Assembly: GCA_013398295.1 (NCBI GenBank)
Contig: VZSF01008217.1
Span: 182,495-246,494 of the forward strand
Length of the DNA stretch: 64,000 bases
Direction: 5' to 3'
Origin: Chionis minor
Taxonomy: Eukaryota > Chordata > Aves > Charadriiformes > Chionididae
The notes under the pieces were generated by a model that was given only the letters and a program-made list of their open reading frames with translations, made no database searches and was not told the DNA's origin. Made by a program: the position numbers and the translations under genes. Positions 1 to 14,154 of the stretch are shown here, piece after piece (the stretch's first letter is position 1; each line of letters opens with the position of its first letter).

Positions 1-3000
1 GAGTCATAAATGAGAATGATATCACCTTTTATCTCACAAAGCAAATTTGCAGGTTACTGAACAGAGACATCTCTATCTGACTGCTTTTTCTGAGGTAACG
101 TATTTCCAATTTATTATGCTGTACTTATAAATAATGTATTGGAAAAATAAGTAGCTAAACAAATTGGAACTTGACAGGCTTCTTTGTGAAGAACACTATA
201 AAAGTTATGGTTGGGGGAAAGCTGCTATAGAAGCTAATACTGTTATGGATTTCTACCCATTTCTGAATTTATGGGAGGAAATTTCTGTACAGCAAATGCC
301 ACTTAGGACTAAATGGAAGAGATTTGGCAGATTATGTAGATTAACCTTTTTCAAACTTCAGAAATTTCACCAAGCTAGAAAATTGTATTGTAATTTTTGA
401 AAGAAGTGCAAGTAATGATTCCAGACCATGTTTTTTAGTATGTTTTAATATATACTGACATTACGTAGATGAGCAGCAGAAATAAATGTAATTGAGGAGC
501 TGGCATCAATAAAAGACATATTTCACACAGCAATCTGAATTCAGACCCTGAATGTGAAATTTGCCCATCATTATATTCAGCCCAGCTTGCAAACTGTTTC
601 ATAGAGAAAAATTTTCCTTGAAAAGTAAACATAAAGATCTTCCTAACAGATAAATATGCCTCCTTCACCATGCCTATTTGTCATTGTAACAGCAGGTCAG
701 GTATCTCCATGATGTATATAGGAGTGACTAAGATGGAAAAAAAATATCATTTTACTGTTCTATTTAACTATAAAAAAATATTTCAGATAAAGCTTATTTT
801 AAACACTGGATAACTTAAGTCAAAATACCACATGTACTAAATGGATACCTTGGACTTTTTGCAGTGGTATAACTTACAAGCAGTAAAGCTAATACATGCC
901 TCCTACTTTTGTGACTGAACATATATCGGGCAGCATTTGCAGTGATGACTTATGTGCATGGGTGTATTTAATATGTATGCCTGTTCTTCACAAGAAAAGA
1001 AAGAAACTAAAGAAACACTACGTTGTTAGCAGAATACAGTCACTGTTGCTGAATCAGTGAAATAAAGAAAGCAGAGTCCAACTTCTCCAAAGAATGCTAC
1101 AACTACAATACCAAGTAGGGTGTTGACATATTAAAATTTGGCGTCATAAAATTGGTACTGGAAATATATTTTTGTTGACTGAGCAGACTCCGAAAGAAAA
1201 ACCTTCATGGATGTGCATACAACAAGTGAATTATGAATTTAAAATAAATACAGTAAGTTGTAAAAGCAGCTATCTTGGGATGTCTCTGCCACTGACTTCT
1301 AAAGTATCCACAGAAGCCTTGAAAATATTTTTATGGCTTTGACAGGGAAGTAGTTGAAATGAAGCTAAAAAGCTCATTTTCACCACACTAATCTTAAATA
1401 CAATAACGGAAAAACAAGTATGCAGCTTGAGCTTTGACTGTGCTACAGAAATACAGGTTGGATCAGTTGTTGAAATCTGCTCTTAGAAATGTTATTTTGT
1501 TATTGATCGTGGTCTGTTTTCCAGGAATTTAATGTCTCTCTTTTTCTTCCCAACTTAAGTTCAGTTATCCAAATATTGAATAACTGCATTGATTCTAATC
1601 TGAAGTCCTGACTTTGGGGTCTTAAACAGGCAGCTTGCTTCAGATATTATCAACCAGAGATATCAGATTTAATGTTATGCAAATGCTTCCTAAGCTGTAG
1701 CAGATTTAATGTAACCAGTGATTGCCATTAACTTACTTCACGTAACCAACCATCATTAGTTCCCTAAACATTGATTACAAAAAAATATTTAGTGTTTAAT
1801 ATTGGATAACTTCTCAGTACCAGTGAAATTACTGGGATTATGCCATGAAATTGAATTTTTTTTCGAAACTGTTATCATGTCTATTCTATAACATAGACCA
1901 TTATAAACTAAGCTAGATTTTTTTTTTTTTTAGTCAACTGCTAAGATTCAGGAGCTGGTTCAAAAAACTTCTGGGCTGGGATTCAGCTGCCTACACCATC
2001 TTATGATTCATCATTGCAGTATTACCATGTTCAAAACATCGCCTTTGAAATCATTATTCTGTACTCTCTTTGTGTTAAGCATGTGTCTCTTCTTCAGGTG
2101 ATGCAGCACTTTCAGAAAAGGCAATTAATCACTGAGGACTGCTAGGCAATTCAAAGATGTCTATGGGGAGACAGTATCAAAGACACTGCAAGCTCTAAAA
2201 GTAACATCAAAGTTATTATATCCAAAAGAAAGACTTGTACCTACTACTGCTTTGACAGCTGCAAACCTTTTCATTTAGAACATTTTGTGTATCTCATGGT
2301 AATGTTATTCACAGCTTTTCTGAAAGTTTGTTTGTTTTTCCCCATGGAAGCAAGTGGTTATTAACAGGAGACTAAAGAAAAAAAAAGTCATTTAAGTGTG
2401 CTTATCTGTTGAAATCGAGTTGGATGTGACCCAGAAACTGAGAGGTAATGGGTTTTTGAGCCTATGCAAGAATTGTAACTCATCACCAGTATGTTATGCA
2501 AGACTGCAAATAATGGTTCTGTTTGAAGAATTATAGAATTATCCAATCTTGTCATCACTAAGTAAAATTCTAATTCAGAATACTACAGTGAATGGAAGCC
2601 CAGATGTGCAGGCTTACTATTGTCAATCAAATATCATCTGGGACTATTTTTTGGACAGTTATCAAATTTAATTCTTTCAATTCTTTCATACGCTGTAGTT
2701 AAAAAGTTCTTTACTCAGAAAACAAAACTGATTAAATATCTTGTGACTGTGAATACAATTTTAACGACTGCATAAAAGATTAAACACAGAAAAGAATTTT
2801 GCTTCAAAACAACTGAAAAAACCCTCAACTACTACCTCATCTGTCTGCACCCCCTGTTTATTAACTCGACACTGCCACATAGGTTGGCTTTTTTGTTCAA
2901 ATTCTGTTTTATACTAGAGACATTTTGCTTTTATAGTAACAACTCATCTTTAAGGTAGTCTGGTAAAGTTCTTGAATAGTTTTGGTGTGTATAAAAGTTG

Positions 3001-3114
3001 AGCATGTTCACAGCACAGTCTCTGTTTTGCAGGTGCAGAGGAGGCCCAGTAAGGTTATCAGGACAATAGGCATTTAATATCAATTGTTTCTGACTTTTGG
3101 TGTTCAGATCAAGT
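1..3114. other. Unique AT-rich sequence, no gene seen
   Basis: I see no repeat family, RNA gene or convincing exon here. The open frames (for example 164-400 on plus and 435-671 on minus) are under 80 codons and show no motif. A T run sits at about 1,919-1,932. The stretch looks like ordinary intergenic or intronic DNA. Confidence 0.6.
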
Positions 3115-3250
3115 CAGAGACATGACGAAAACCCACCTGGACACCAACTTGTGCAGCCTGCTCTAGGTGGACTTGCTCCGGCATGGGGGTTGGACTAGAT
3201 GATCTCCCGAGGTCCCTTCCAACCCCCAACATTCTATAGTTCTATGATTC
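3115..3250 (+). mobile_element. CR1 LINE, 3' tail fragment
   Basis: This 136-bp piece matches the last part of a CR1 3' UTR on the plus strand. It reads through a 'TTGGACTAGATGATCTCC' block and the 'GGTCCCTTCCAAC' block, and ends in ATTCTATAGTTCTATGATTC at about 3,231-3,250, a form of the terminal CR1 repeat. CR1 is a LINE copied by target-primed reverse transcription, which often leaves only 3' ends. No ORF2 coding remains. The 5' limit is uncertain by a few tens of bases. Confidence 0.9.
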
Positions 3251-6200
3251 GACTTTTTTATGTCCGTAGTGGGTGACACCTGTTGTGTTTAGATATGGTA
3301 TGGATGTGAAAAATTTCTTAGAGAGTTATTTCATTTTCATTTCATTTATGCAATATGCAAAACAATTCTGCATTGAAGTTAGCAAAGCACACATGTTTGG
3401 AAGAGTTCTTTCAACCACATTCACAATAATAATATTGTCTTTGGAGGCTGAAGAGAGTGGCTAACTTCATGTTATGCTGCGTTGGGTAAATTTTTCTACT
3501 TCCATTACTTTTATCACTAAATATTTATCTGACACAGTGCAAAAGACTCACATGTAAAAAAGAAGGAATGTAGTAACTGGTTCTTTATTTTCATCATATA
3601 ACGTTTCTGAGTGGTTTTGATTAAAAAAGTTTGCTGTTATGATGCTCTAATAGCAAATTTATTGGGTGCTGAAGTAACAACTAAACTGGACAATCATTTC
3701 TTCTGACTGTAAGCAGCTGACACATGAAAAAAAAGATTTAAAAAAATCATCAGTGCAGAGCACTGTTGAATGCCAGTATAAAGTGATTAATTATCTACAG
3801 GGAAGATTTTCAAAATCACTAATGTACCCAGGAGAAGAAATTGAACTGAAAGTTAATGGCACCAGTATTTCTAAATCTCTTGGGTGTTTTTGAATGTTTA
3901 GCTTCTACATGAATACATTACAAATAGTGCTGTTGGAATACTTGGAAACATTTGTTTGTTTTTCAGTTTTCCCTTTAATACTCAATGATTCTTGTGGTCA
4001 ACATTTGCCTTCCAAAAGTCTGTACACTTTTAACTGACATTAAAGTCAGTTTACTATTTTGCCTTGCTATTCATTAATCAATCTGCAGATCTAATTTTCT
4101 GGACATATGTTGAAATTATCCATAGGATGTAATGTGTTTGGGTTTCTTGATTTGGTTTTTCTTTTTTTTTGCTGATGAGCTTCTGAGTTGTGTTCATCTT
4201 GGATGTATTCATTGTCATGAAGAGAGATTTTTCTTTTCAAATTTGGTAGTTTTTATGAAATGCTGCTCAAGATGCATATCTCAAGGCTAGAGATTCAGCC
4301 ATCAAGTCTATACCTCCTTAAAACAAGGAAGAGTTTCAAACATAATATCTCAAGTTTGTGAGAAGATTAGCCTTGGGCACAGCTAGATTGTTTCTCTAAC
4401 TAGGCAACATGATATGTCTTCTGAGCATACTCCATTGGAGCTCTCAGCTTCCAGGAAACCTGATACTGTTGTCTTGTTTGGTGCTTGTTAGGTTTACAGT
4501 TTTAAATGTTTTATTAGTTTTTACATATTCCCAGTGACTCTCCTTGGAAAATACTCCAGGCATATGTTTGGCTTGTGGCAAGGAACTCTGGGATAATAGA
4601 AGTGTGACTAATTCCTGTTTTCATAGCCTTGATGATTTTGGCCTAAAATGCTGTCTAGGAAGGACTTCAGTGATGCAGTCTAGTCACCTCGTGCTGTATT
4701 AGTATTAGTCTGAAGTCTTCTCAGGAGGCCTAAGTCAGTTTAGTGATCAACGGTCTCCCTCACCTTGCTTCTAATACCTGAGGAATTAATAATGTCCCTC
4801 TATGTGGTACCTTATATTTCACTTCTGTTTCAACTGATTTCTATAGCCATTAACAGTAAATTTTCCTTGCTTCTGTTTTCGGTAAGAAAATACCATGTAG
4901 TTGTATTCTGTTGTGTATGTTTGGTGTTTTTTTGTTTGTTACTTTTTTCTTGGGACTATGCCAAATGTTTTGACAAACACTCGGGCAGAAAGGTTTTTGT
5001 AGGACTGGATTTCATGTGAGGAGAGAATTCGTTCAAGAAAAGTAAATACTGAAATATGAACCAAACACTCACCTCTCAAAAGTGTCTGATTTGGATGTTT
5101 AATCCGACTTCCCAAACATTTGCTAAGTGGCCTGACAATTATGTTACAAGATAGACTTGGTCTGTTTAGCCACCTGAATATTTTAATATTTTAAGAAGTA
5201 AAGCTGCTCCAACAGAGAACAGATACAGACTGTTATACTTTTTAATTCCTTTTTTGTGTGTGTGTTTCTATGCCTTGCTGCCTCTCCCATGCCTTTATTT
5301 CTTCTGAGCTAGATCAGTTTTGAAATATATGAGCAAGTGTCTTGTGTAGCTGATTTTTTTGACTGCATCCTTTTGCTATTATTGGCTGTTAGAATATTCC
5401 TGCGTCTGTGTGTTGTGTATATTCATTTTCAGAATTACTTCTTCTCTGATCAAGAAGAGTCACCATTCAAAAGTTAATAGAAAGCAAATTCACTTTCCTT
5501 AGGATACAGGGCACACACAAACATGGTAATTCCCTTTTAACACACTTTGTGTTAGAAAGGATGTGTCTGAAATCTGACTTGACTAAGCAATCATGGAACG
5601 CGATACTGACAACACTACAGCATTATATTTAATTAATGAAGACAAGATCCTTCCTTTCAAGGTCCTTAATTTGTTGTATTGATCAGCCCCTAGCAAATTC
5701 AAGGGCAAACACAATTACGTCTTCTGTGTCAAAAATCTCTGTCAACAAATCCATTGCTGTTTGTAATTCCTGAATCTCTGGAATTTGACATAAAGACAGC
5801 ATAGCGGAAAACACATAATTAAAATAGTTTCATTTGAGATTATTGGCTTTGTTAGTCAGTGGCAGACCATTTAATGAAGTTTTTAAAATTCAGTTTTTAT
5901 GAAATGTTCTTTGTTACATCACACCACATAAAAAACATATTTTAATAGAAATAGAAAAATAAACAAAATTTAAGAGTAAAGTATAGAAAACAGTTCCTTA
6001 TGCACAGCTTTGTTAGGGTAATGACTAGAATTAAAATTTCCTGTCATACAGTCCTTCAAGCAGCATGCCTTTGATAGTAAATCAATGCAAGATCGCGTAT
6101 CGGTCTAATCTCATTGTTGAATAAGCAGTGATCACGAGTTGAACATATACGGCAGTACTGATCTAGTAACACAACAACGCGTGCATTTAATTTTTTTTTT

Positions 6201-6924
6201 TGTTCAATATAATGAACAAGCTTCCTTTTTGGTTTATATAATGACTTCCCTGGCCCTCATAGGACATATAATTAAAGAGGAATATCAAAGGAATAAAGTT
6301 TCTGTGTGCCAGATGTAATCTTAGCTGTAAGTCCTCAAAGATGGAATGAAACTTCAAAAATTATACACCAAAAATAGAAATTCATTAAAGACTGAGGACT
6401 AAATCTAATACTGAGAGTCATTATGTTTCTGTTTTTTCCTTCCCCTTATAACACCTTAGTAATGTGGAATAGTCATGCTGAGGCACGGTATCTCCCCATA
6501 CCTTGAGAGGGCACATGGTTCTGCCACCTATTCTCTGTGCCAGACTGCAATTAGCTATTGATAATTAACAAAGTGTCTTTCAGGTGTTTGCTAGGTTTAC
6601 TACTTGCATTATGCATATAGGGGAAACCTTCTAAGCAAAAAGGTTGTTGAATGTATACATGCAATTCTTATGAAATCATTGCCATTTTGGATGAACAAAG
6701 ACCCAGGTTTTCCAGACTTAAAACAGCCTACTTCAGTTTGAAATAAGGAGGCTGAGAACTGTAAGATAACATGTTTTCTAAAAACTAGTGTATAAGTTAA
6801 TGCAGCTTTTAATGCATTACATTTGCATTTTCATTCGCAAAAGGTATGCTTGAAAAAGGAAGGTTATTAATATTGCAAAACCAAACACCAACAAGATATT
6901 AGCCAACAACTCCTGTAACGAAAA
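3251..6924. other. Unique AT-rich sequence, no gene seen
   Basis: Nothing recognisable. The longest frame (4,765-5,019, plus, 84 codons) encodes a hydrophobic, low-complexity peptide from T-rich DNA and is probably chance. A T run occurs near 6,190-6,201. Confidence 0.6.
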
Positions 6925-7992
6925 TAGAATCACAGAACCATAGAATGTTTAGAGTTGTAAGAGACCTTGAAGATCATCTAGTTTCAACTCCTCTGCCACT
7001 CCTCTGGATACCTTCAACTAAACCAGTTTGCTGAAAGCCCCATCCAACCTGGCCTTGGACACTTCCAGTGACAGGGCCTCCACAACCTCTCTGGGCAACC
7101 TGTTCCGGTGTCTCATCACCCTCACAGTAACTAACTTCTTCATATCTAACTTAAATCTACCCTCTTCCAGGATAACACCTTTACCCCTTGTCCTATCGTC
7201 ACTCTCCCTGAAAAAGAGTCCCTCCCTGTTTTTCCTGTAAGCCCCCTTTAAGTACCCAAAGTCTGCTATAAGGTCTCCCCTTATACCTTTCTGTTCTCCA
7301 GGCTAAACAACCCCAAGTTTCTCAACCTGTCTTCCTAGGAGAGATGTCCCAGCCATCTGATCATCTTCACGGCCCTCCTCCAAACCCGCTCCAACATGTC
7401 CATGTCCTTCTTACGTTGGGAGTCCCAGAGCTGAATGCACTATTCCAGGTGGGGTCTCACGAGAGCAGAGTAGAGGGACAGAATCACCTCCCTTGACCTG
7501 CTGGCCATGCTTCTTTTGATGCAGCCCAGGATATGGTTGGCTTTCTAGGCTGCAAGTGCACATTGCTGGCTCATGTTGAGCTTGTCATCACTTAACACCC
7601 CTGAGTCCTTCTCCCCAAGGCTGCTCTCAATCCATTCTCCACCCAGCCTGTGTTTGCACTTGGGATTGCCCTGGCACACATGCAGGACCTTGCACTTGAC
7701 GTTGTTGAACTTCATGAGGTTGGCACGGGCCCACCTCTCAAGCTTGTCCAGGTCCCTCTGGGTTGCTTCCCTTCCCTCAAGTGTGTTGACCATTCCACAG
7801 AGCTTGGTGTCATCAGCAAAGTTGCTGAGGGTGCACTCAGTCCTGCTGTACATATCACCAACAAAGATGTTTGACAGCACCAGTCCCAGTACCAACCCCT
7901 GAGGAACACTAGCAGCCACTGGTTGCTACTTGGTCATCAAGACATTGACCGCAACTCCTTGAGTGCAGCCATCCAACCAGTTCCTTATTCCA
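6925..7992 (-). mobile_element. CR1 LINE, 5'-truncated copy (about 1.1 kb)
   Basis: The left edge at 6,925-6,948 is the reverse complement of the CR1 terminal repeat (GAATCACAGAACCATAGAATG). Read on the minus strand, the element starts inside the reverse transcriptase domain near 7,992 and runs through the rest of ORF2 and the 3' UTR to 6,925. The 5' truncation is usual for CR1. Divergence is moderate: ORF2 is still readable in pieces but carries stops. The copy is related to the CR1 copies at 47.4 kb and 55 kb, with the same 3' UTR layout ('CCATCC.GCCTGGCCTT'). Confidence 0.93.
7545..7919 (-). pseudogene. CR1 ORF2 fragment, RT palm and thumb
   Basis: This 124-codon frame holds the centre of the CR1 reverse transcriptase. 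It begins in the 'SVPQGLVLG' block and includes the catalytic FADD box (in NFADDTKLCG) about 33-36 residues in. It then has the downstream 'EGRE.TQRDLDKLERWA' and 'NLMKFN..KCKVLH' blocks and ends near 'LNMSQQCALAA' at a stop. The usual YADD/FADD aspartates are intact, but the frame lacks the endonuclease, the first RT blocks and the C-terminus, so it cannot act alone. Plus-strand frames over the same bases are shadows. Confidence 0.88.
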
Positions 7993-9959
7993 AGACAATG
8001 ATCTTGGGCTCTTAGTTACACTGTAATGATACTGTATTTTCCACTAAACTCCTGCATCACAAGAAAGATACTCAGTTTTTACTTTGACCAACACTATTCA
8101 CTCTGTGATTTTACTTATTTGTTGCACATTATATGAATCCTGAACTTTATTAATTCCCTTGTTTGTTTGTTTTCCAGAGTGCTTATCAGCATAGTCTCTG
8201 ATTACTTAACAAACATAAAGGAACTGATCTTCTCAATTCTCCTTTCAAAGTGAAAGTGGTAGGTCTTGATTTTTGCAGATGGAGAATCCTAGTCCAGTGA
8301 AAGAAAAAGTAACATTTTCAAGCTGTCAGGAATGCCTGACACTTCAATGCTGGATACCAAATCCAAGGCCTTTCTCTTAGGTCTGTGCTAACTTTAAGTA
8401 ATTTTTAGAGCTGGGCATGTGGTTAATGGGTATATGCTCCAAGGCGATGGTGGTCTCTGAGGGCTTTCTAGCTAAAAGAGGCCATTTGTAGGAGAGGCCC
8501 CGTATTGCTTATTTTAAGGGTGGATGGACTTGCTTTGAAACCCACATTTGAATTGAGTTCATAAAGCTCACAAGAGGGAGATGGACGTGGAAAATAAGGT
8601 CTGTAAAAGAATTCAATCATGTCTGTTGCATCGTTGTATGTAGTTGACATGAAGTGATAGATTTTGTGGCCAACATGAAAGAAGAATGTTTTCCACTACC
8701 TGTGTTCTGTCAAACAATACGAATAGTAGTAAAGAAATTTTGTAAAACTAGAAATGGGCTTCTTAATAACTGTTACTGTGCTGCTGTGACACATGACTAA
8801 AGTAGAGCAAATGTTGGATAAATACCTTTAACTTCACTACTTTTTGCTATGCTGCGTATCTGATTTAACCTTTTTCTAGAGTAATTTTTCTGAGCAATTT
8901 TTGTGCTTCCTGAAATCATTCTCACACTGGAGTGTTTGCCATACTTTTATTTTTAGACTGCACCTTATACAATGCTTAGAAGCCTGGAAAACTTCTTTTC
9001 AATTACTGCTAATTGCTTCAAATTTCCTGCTTTGAGACAGTAAATATCCCTGTTCTCTCACTTCTTTTTACATGAGGTTTTTTTAAAGAATGGTAAAAAT
9101 CCTACTTATAAAAGTAGCAGGATTTTTTTTCTTATCTTTAAAATATCACCTTTATTTTTTCAAGGACACAGTGGTTGTGAATAATTATAGTCATTTATAT
9201 CGTTATAAGTCCAATAGTGAAGCTAGAATTTTGATGTTTTTAAGAACGGTTAAGTTTATGTAATCAAAGACCTGATAGCATTTTGATTTATCATGACAGA
9301 TCAGTTGTTCAAATATATTTATGTAATTCACAAAGTGAAAACAATAAAATTCCATTTCTCTAAGATTTTTCCATTTCTAGCCATGCAGATGTATTGATTT
9401 GGTCTATAATCCCAGTGTGCGTATGTCTGGATGGGCTGATGAGATCAGCAAATAAGGACAAGTTGCTATGGAACAAGAAGGTGATGAAGTTTCCAAAGCA
9501 AAAAAGTTAATACATTTACAAAATACCATAGGAGATGGAGTGCTGTTCACATGTGATTTTTTTCCCCTGTTTTTGTAACTTTTCATTTACATATTTATTA
9601 ACTTATGCTAAATCAAGTATTTGTTACATTGATAGGCACAGCAAATAAATTAATTGTAATTCATTTTATTGGATGGAATAATAAATTAACTTTTTGATAA
9701 GCCACTTATCATAGAATAGTCTTATTACTACATAGTTTTATTCAGGCATCAATGTTTGCATTTTAATTTGAGAATATTTGCACTGTATTATTTTACAGTT
9801 TTCCTATATTCTTAGGAATGTGAAAATCCACTGTTTAGTTTTTTTATGCATTTTAGTTGAGACAACTGAACAAATTATTCATTTTCTGGAGGTTATGTAC
9901 TTTTAGTAAGCTAATATCCCTAAAGGTAAGCCAGAACAAAGATATGATTACAGAACAGG
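7993..9959. other. Unique AT-rich sequence, no gene seen
   Basis: No repeat or gene recognised. The small frames at 8,468-8,650 and 9,404-9,586 (minus, 60 codons each) show no motif. Confidence 0.6.
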
Positions 9960-12646
9960 CGAGGTTAGCAGGGATCTCTTGAGATCCTTTATTCCAATCG
10001 CCTTGCTCAAGCAGGGTCAGGTGGAGCAGGTTGCCTAGGATTATGTTCAGCCAGGTTTTGAATATGTCCCCAGATGGAGACTCCACAACCTGCCTCAGCA
10101 ACCTGTTCCACTGCTAGACCACCCTCATAGTATAAAGGTGTTTTGTTGTGTTTAGATGGAATTCCCTTTTTAAAAATATGTGTAATCTTGTCCTGTCTGT
10201 GGGCACCACTGAGAAGAGCCTGTCTACTTCTTATTTATTCCTTCATATCAGGTATTTATATGCATGGTAATATCGCCCAAGTCAGGCTGTTCTTCAGGCT
10301 GAAGAGCTCCAGCTCTCTCATCCTGTCATCATATGGAGAATGCTCCAGCCCCTTAATGATCTTCATGCCCTTCATTTGATGCTTACCATCATGTCCATAC
10401 CTCCCTTGTAGTGGGAAACTCAGAACTGGATGCAGTACTGTATGTGAGGCCTCAGCAGTGTAGAACAGAGGGGAAGGATCACCTTGCTTGACCTGCTGAC
10501 AACCCCTGCTAATGCAGCCCAGGAGGCTGTGTGCTGCCTTTGTTGTGAGGGTGCATGGCTGGCTCATAATCAGCTTGTTTCTTATTAGGACACCCAGGTC
10601 CTTCTCTGCAAAGAAAGGAGAGCAAAGCTGCCTTCCAACTGGTTGGTCCTCAGCATGTACTAGTGCCTGTGGTTATAACCTGGCATTGGTATTGACCCTT
10701 GGGGTACACAACTAATGACTTGCCTGCAACTGGACTTTGCTGCTGATTACAACTCTCTGGGCCTGGCAGTTCAGCCAGATTTCAATCCACTTCTCTGACC
10801 ACTTGTCTAACCTCTACTTTATCAGCTTATCCATGAGGATTTTACAAGAGACAGTGTCAAAAGCCTTCTTAAAGTTGAGGTAAGTAACATCCTTTTAACC
10901 CTCATTCATCAAGTTCAATACCTCATTGTAGAAGTCTGTAAATTTGGTTAAACATGATCTCCTCCTTATAAAGCCATGCTGACTACTCACAATCACCTTC
11001 TTGCCATTCATGTATTTGGAAATGTTCTCCAGGATTAGTTGCTCTATCTCCTTCCTAGAGGTTGATGTGAGGCTCATCTGTTCTTTCTCAGACCTTTCTT
11101 CTTGCATTTCTTGAAGGCATTTGCTCTCTTTCATCCTTCAGAAACCTCTTGCAATTGACATGACCTTTCAATCATAATTAAGAGTGGCTCACAGTAATGT
11201 CAGTTAGCTCTGTCAGCACTCGTGGATGCGTTCCATAAGGCCCATGGACTTGTATATATTTTTTGTTTAAGTGTTCTCTAACCTGGTCCTCCTCCACTGA
11301 GGGTAAGTCTTCTTTCCTCCAGACTTACGCTTTGGTCTCAGGGCTTATGGATACATGAAGGTTGATTTTATTTGTAATGACTGAGGCAAAGATGGCATTA
11401 AGAATCTTGGCCTTTTCTATGTCCTTTGAAACCAGGCGTTTAGCCTCATTGAGCAATGGGCCCGTATTTTCCCTAGTCTTCTTTCCTGTTGATGTACTTG
11501 TATCCTTTGTTGTTGCCTTTGGCATCCCTTGCCAGACTCAACTGCAGGTGGACTTTGGCTTTCCTAATGCCATCCCTGCACAATTGAACAGCATTGTTAT
11601 ACTTCTTCTGGGTCATCTGTCCCTCCTTCCCTCTCTTGCATACTTTTATATCTGAGTTCAATCAGGACCTCCTTGCTCCTCCATGCAGGCCTTCTGCCAA
11701 CTCTGCTTGATTTCCTGCTTGTTGGGATGGACCTTTTTTGAGCTTGGAGGAGATTATCAAGCAGCTTTCATGGACTCCTCTCTCTAGGGCTGTATCCCAT
11801 GGAATTCTTCCAAGCAGATCTCTGAGGAAGTTAAAGTCTACTTTCCTGAAATCCAGGATGTTATCCTCCTTTTTTGCCCTGCTCTCTCCTCTCAGGATCC
11901 TGAACTCCACCATCTCATGGCCGCTACAGCCAAGGCTGCTCACAGCTTTCACATCCTCAGGCAGCTTTTCCTTGTTTATAAGTATGAGGTCCACTTTTCA
12001 TTGCTGCCTTCTTGATCACCTGCACCAGGAAGTTGTTCTCACTTCAGAAATATCCTAGATTGTTTGTACCCTGCTGTGCTGTCTTCGGAGCGAATATCAG
12101 AATGGTAAATTCCTGGATGTAAACCAGGGTCTGTGAATGTGAAGCTTCTTCCAGTTGTTTGAGGAAGGCCTCATCTTCTTCCTGATCAGGATCTCTGTAG
12201 CAGATATGCACCACAATAGCATCTGCGTTGGTCTGCATGCTAACCTTGAGCTGTATGCTCTCGATTGGCTCCTGAACAGTGCCAAGGATAGGATGCACTC
12301 CATGAACCTCCATGCCTTCCACTGCTCTCTCACATGAAGCGTAATACACCCTATTTTTCTTTGCAGCACATGCTTCATAAAGAGCCTGGAACCATCCATC
12401 GTAGCTCTCAAGTCATGTAAACTGTCACCCCATATTTCTGAGATCACAGTGCTGTAACTGCATGCACAGTTCTAACTCCTGCTGTTTGTTTCCCATGCTA
12501 CTTGCATCAGTGTAGAGGCACTTCAGAGAGGCACCCAAGTGTGCTGATTCCCCAGAAAAGGCTTGACAGCTTTCCGCATTACACTTGTATAAATTTCTCT
12601 CTGGAAGGGATACTTTGCTTTCTTTAAAGTAGCATAGGATTCTCAG
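9960..12646 (-). mobile_element. CR1 LINE, old 2.7-kb copy covering ORF2 and 3' UTR
   Basis: Read on the minus strand, this element starts at about 12,646 just upstream of ORF2, passes through the endonuclease, linker, RT and C-terminal region, and ends near 9,960 in the 3' UTR. The terminal 8-bp repeats are no longer clear. Landmarks are the ORF2 start block 'LKCLYTDASSMGNKQQELE', the endonuclease block 'CYRDPDQEEDEAFLKQLEEA', the linker 'LCRDGIRKAK' and the RT block 'SSQHGFIRRRSCLTKF'. Many frameshifts and a high substitution load make it one of the older copies in the window. Confidence 0.9.
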
Positions 12647-12649
12647 CAC
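10256..12649 (-). pseudogene. CR1 ORF2, decayed endonuclease-RT gene
   Basis: Pieces of one polyprotein lie in order on the minus strand. They are the ORF2 N-terminus (12,649-12,425), the endonuclease (12,447-12,044), the end of the endonuclease and linker (11,994-11,662), the connecting region (11,661-11,325), the RT start (11,134-10,895) and the C-terminal part (10,567-10,256). Damage can be seen at active sites. The endonuclease GDFN motif is replaced by 'IQEFTI', and the SDH motif reads SGH. The RT catalytic FADD block is missing between about 10,895 and 10,567. The protein would be inactive even apart from the frameshifts. Confidence 0.85.
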
Positions 12650-14112
12650 AACTCAGTCTTTTGGACTCCAGGTTTAGGTAATAACTTATGTTTTATTGTA
12701 CATCATATGACATATGCTAATGTAGACTTCTTTACTCAGACAATAATTTTATCATAATATTTTTAAAACTGGGAAAGGTTTCAGAAGCAGGAGTTGAACA
12801 AGTCTATTAGATAGTATTGATCTCAAGTATGTACATGATTTTAACTCCATATGTTAGTTGAGAGGAGATATTTGGCCATGGTTATTCAAAACAATATTAC
12901 ACTGAAATTTTCTGACTCACATCTAGTGCTTGGTTGCAGTTTACTAACTTTCAGCATTATAATATTTTTTAAAAATACAAATTCTGTGAAATGTGAATAA
13001 TTCTTATCTACATAAGTTGTGATAGAAGACTGTGTTTAAGATTATTTAGCAAGCTTTTCATTTAAATATGAAAGAAAAAATATAGATAACCTTTACAATT
13101 TTTTAAGCCTCTGTGTTTTTCCCTTTTCCTTTTTTTTTCTGTTTTCCCCTGATTTCAGCTACAGGTCAAAGATGAAATTCAAATTATTGAAATGAGTGGA
13201 AAATTTCATTTCTTTTCATGGCTGTCCAGAAACTAGAATTTATAGACTTGAAAAGTATGATATTTGGAACTGATTTACATCTACTCTTTTTCTACTTGAA
13301 GCATATAGAGATTTCAGAGGCTAAACTTGTGAACAGAAGTATTATTACTCAGATAATCAAAATACTGATATTCTCTCTGTAGTCAGTACAGAATCTTTGA
13401 GAAGAGTTGTGCAGTTTCAGAATAAGACTACACACACGGTCCAATGAGCTTTGATTTAGCGTATTCTTTGCCTGTATTCATCTATTTAAGAAAATGTAAC
13501 GTCAGTATCCACTAGTGCTTCGGTAGTTACATACAGAATTAAAAACTTAGAATGTTTCCTACGTAGGTTATGACTCCCAATCCCTTAACAAACAACATCA
13601 AGCAGCAGATATGTAAACTAATGAGTTTGTTGCTGTGTTTGCTTTTTTAGGGATGATGAGTTGTTTTGTATTTTGAATCCCAGAAAACCTTCCGTACTGG
13701 GAGCTTTGTAGAAAACATTGTACTTGAGGAGTACAATGTACTCTGCTCTATTTGGCAGCTACTTGGGGCTTGAGAAATCTATTTGTTATTAATATAACCT
13801 GTACCTTACAAGATCTTTGGGACAGATAAACTGTGTGTGGATTACGGGGTGGTATGTAGAGATCCTAACCAGAAGACTGTTGCACTTTGAGATGTCAGTG
13901 ATCCATGTCACAGTTTACCTCTCTCCATGGAGGGCATGTGTGCAGCATGGCATAGGAAAATCCATCTGGCCGTTGTAGGGATGTAGGGTTACCAGTATCT
14001 GAAGGGACAAAATATTTACCCACTGTCTATATTCCTCTTCTTATTTTATTTATTAAACAGGTATTTTATTAAGCAATTTGTTGTTGTGCCTTTCTTGCTG
14101 AGAATCAATCTC

Positions 14113-14154
14113 TTAATCTCCCTCTCTCTCTTTCTCCCTCTCCCCCCTCCTCCA
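14113..14154. repeat. Polypyrimidine (CT-rich) tract
   Basis: About 40 bases of almost pure C and T, built from CTCTCT and CCCTCC units. This is simple sequence. No function can be inferred. Confidence 0.8.
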
